Part shown: in pieces, positions 13,862 through 14,739 of the stretch | Position numbering within the stretch: position 1 is the stretch's first letter | How the letters are laid out: every line of letters begins with the position of its first letter | Source: Ruminococcus sp. UBA3286 | Lineage (GTDB): Bacteria; Bacillota; Clostridia; Oscillospirales; Ruminococcaceae | NCBI GenBank assembly: GCA_002362135.1 | Contig: DETO01000066.1 | Span: forward strand, 1 to 14,739 | Direction of reading: 5' to 3' | DNA: 14,739 nt | Made by a program: the position numbers and the translations under genes | Notes under the pieces: model-generated | Told to the model about the DNA's origin: nothing | The model's input: the letters and a program-made list of their open reading frames with translations, nothing else | Databases searched by the model: none

Positions 13862-13890
13862 TTGCAAATATAGTTTTTATGTGATATAAT
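13862..13890 (+). promoter_or_regulatory. Promoter of tcdA
   Basis: -35 TTGCAA (13862-13867) and -10 TATAAT (13885-13890) with a 17-base spacer and an extended -10 (TGATATAAT). The -35 is 7 bases from the -35 of the divergent helicase promoter. The leader to ATG 13913 would be only about 15 bases. Confidence 0.8.
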
Positions 13891-13912
13891 TGCAAGGATA
13901 GGAGTGATCGGA

Positions 13913-14626
13913 ATGGAAGAAAAATTTTCGAGAACGGAGCTTCTTCTGGGCGGCGAAGCTATGGAAAGACTGCGCGGTTCGAGAGTAGCCGTATTCGGAA
14001 TAGGCGGAGTAGGCGGTTATGCGGTTGAAGCTCTCGCACGTTCGGGAGTCGGCGCGCTTGATCTTATAGATAACGATATTGTAAGCGTTTCAAATATAAA
14101 CCGACAGATAATCGCGCTTGACAGCACAGTCGGAATGCATAAGACCGAAGCGGCAAAAGCGCGTATTGCCGATATTAATCCGCATTGCAGGGTAACTGCG
14201 CATAATATTTTTTTTATGCCTGAAACGGCGGAACTTATTGATTTTTCGCTTTTTGATTATGTTATCGACGCGATAGATACCGTGACGGGAAAGATAGAGA
14301 TAATAATGCAGGCGAAATTTGCGGGAGTTCCCGTGATAAGCTCGATGGGAGCAGGAAATAAGCTCGATCCCACGCGGTTTAAGGTTGCCGATATTTACAA
14401 AACGTCGGTATGTCCTCTTGCAAGAGTGATGCGCCGTGAAATGAAGAAGCGCGGTATAAAAGATCTGAAGGTCGTGTATTCCGAAGAGGAAGCCGTTAAA
14501 CCGCAAAACAGCGATATATCACAGCCTTCTGGAAAGCCTGTCCCAGGCTCAAACGCATTCGTTCCGTCAGTAGCAGGTCTTATAATTGCAGGCGAGGTTA
14601 TCAAATATCTGGCATTTTGCGAATGA
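13913..14626 (+). CDS. tcdA: tRNA threonylcarbamoyladenosine dehydratase TcdA
   Basis: A 237-residue ThiF/MoeB/HesA-family (E1-like) enzyme that uses ATP to convert t6A at position 37 of ANN-decoding tRNAs into its cyclic form, ct6A. The N-terminus runs FSRTELLLGGEAMERL, then the ATP-binding glycine loop GIGGVGG (29-35), the acidic 'DxxDxxxxSNxNRQ'-type motif (LIDNDIVSVSNINRQ), the Asp in DAIDT and SVCPLARVMRRE, which in Escherichia coli TcdA begins with Asp instead of Cys. The C-terminal GSNAFVPSVAGLIIAGEVIKYL is characteristic of the TcdA branch and separates it from ThiF and MoeB. An in-frame GTG at 13904 would add three residues, but GGAG at 13901-13904 overlaps it and is 8 bases from ATG 13913, so ATG is the start. 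It is transcribed divergently from the helicase. Confidence 0.94.
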   Translation: MEEKFSRTELLLGGEAMERLRGSRVAVFGIGGVGGYAVEALARSGVGALDLIDNDIVSVSNINRQIIALDSTVGMHKTEAAKARIADINPHCRVTAHNIFFMPETAELIDFSLFDYVIDAIDTVTGKIEIIMQAKFAGVPVISSMGAGNKLDPTRFKVADIYKTSVCPLARVMRREMKKRGIKDLKVVYSEEEAVKPQNSDISQPSGKPVPGSNAFVPSVAGLIIAGEVIKYLAFCE

Positions 14627-14671
14627 CTGTCTGCCACGGAAATCAATTTTTACTTGTGCTGCATTATTTCA

Positions 14672-14726
14672 GGGGAGACTCCGTCTCCCCCGAACCCCCT
14701 CTGCATAAGGGACATAGTCCCTTATG
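14672..14726. repeat. Two back-to-back perfect hairpins, probable dispersed repeat
   Basis: The first hairpin pairs GGGGAGAC (14672-14679) with GTCTCCCC (14683-14690) around a 3-base loop. After a 13-base C-rich link, the second pairs CATAAGGGAC (14704-14713) with GTCCCTTATG (14717-14726), again around 3 bases. Both have a GAC-NNN-GTC tip. Neither is followed by a T-run, so they are not ordinary terminators, though they may protect the tcdA transcript end. Such paired GC-rich hairpins after genes look like a REP-type repeat family; the copy number cannot be seen here. Confidence 0.7.
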
Positions 14727-14739
14727 AATCCCAATATTA

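Noticed and set aside
13904..13915. GTG start for tcdA at 13904
   Set aside because: It overlaps the GGAG ribosome binding site, which is correctly spaced for ATG 13913.
1..14739. CRISPR arrays, tRNA or rRNA genes, insertion sequences and prophage genes
   Set aside because: Reading both strands, I saw no regularly spaced direct repeats, no tRNA or rRNA-like segments, and no transposase, integrase or phage proteins.

Overview
The window reads as core chromosome of a low-to-moderate-GC, spore-forming clostridial Firmicute, most likely a Ruminococcus-type member of the Oscillospiraceae. The evidence is the spoIIGA-sigE sporulation pair with a Spo0A-type promoter, a long bifunctional Rel enzyme, strong AGGAG-type ribosome binding sites, TTGACA/TATAAT-type promoters, and a secreted leucine-rich-repeat protein ending in a type I dockerin, the module of cellulosome-building gut and rumen clostridia. 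No rRNA, tRNA, CRISPR array, transposase, integrase or phage gene is visible. Nearly all of the sequence is housekeeping or sporulation genes, all on the minus strand except the last gene.

Layout from right to left, which is the direction of transcription. At the right edge, a divergent promoter pair (13826-13890) drives tcdA rightward and a DEAD-box RNA helicase leftward. tcdA is followed by two perfect back-to-back hairpins that look like a dispersed intergenic repeat. The helicase is followed after 13 bases by a previously untracked 33-residue membrane peptide gene and then by a strong terminator (11868-11907). Next is the spoIIG operon, spoIIGA then sigE, behind a promoter with a perfect Spo0A box and a 22-base spacer; it ends in a terminator at 10176-10215. 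Then comes a long run with very short gaps: recJ (own near-consensus sigma-A promoter), rel, a dockerin/LRR surface protein, a metallo-beta-lactamase-fold hydrolase, hemZ and rlmD. After a 334-base gap holding a 104-base nested hairpin, a GNAT acetyltransferase gene ends at the left edge.

How the genes fit together: recJ (DNA repair), rel ((p)ppGpp metabolism), the hydrolase, hemZ (radical-SAM coproporphyrinogen-oxidase family) and rlmD (23S rRNA methylation) form a run of a kind common in Firmicutes. The LRR-dockerin gene is the foreign-looking member of that run. spoIIGA and sigE work as a protease and its substrate in mother-cell sporulation. No undescribed multi-gene system is evident. 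The items most worth a second look are the 33-residue membrane peptide, the 104-base hairpin at 621-724, the LRR-dockerin gene in the rel operon, the spoIIG promoter architecture and the double-hairpin repeat after tcdA.
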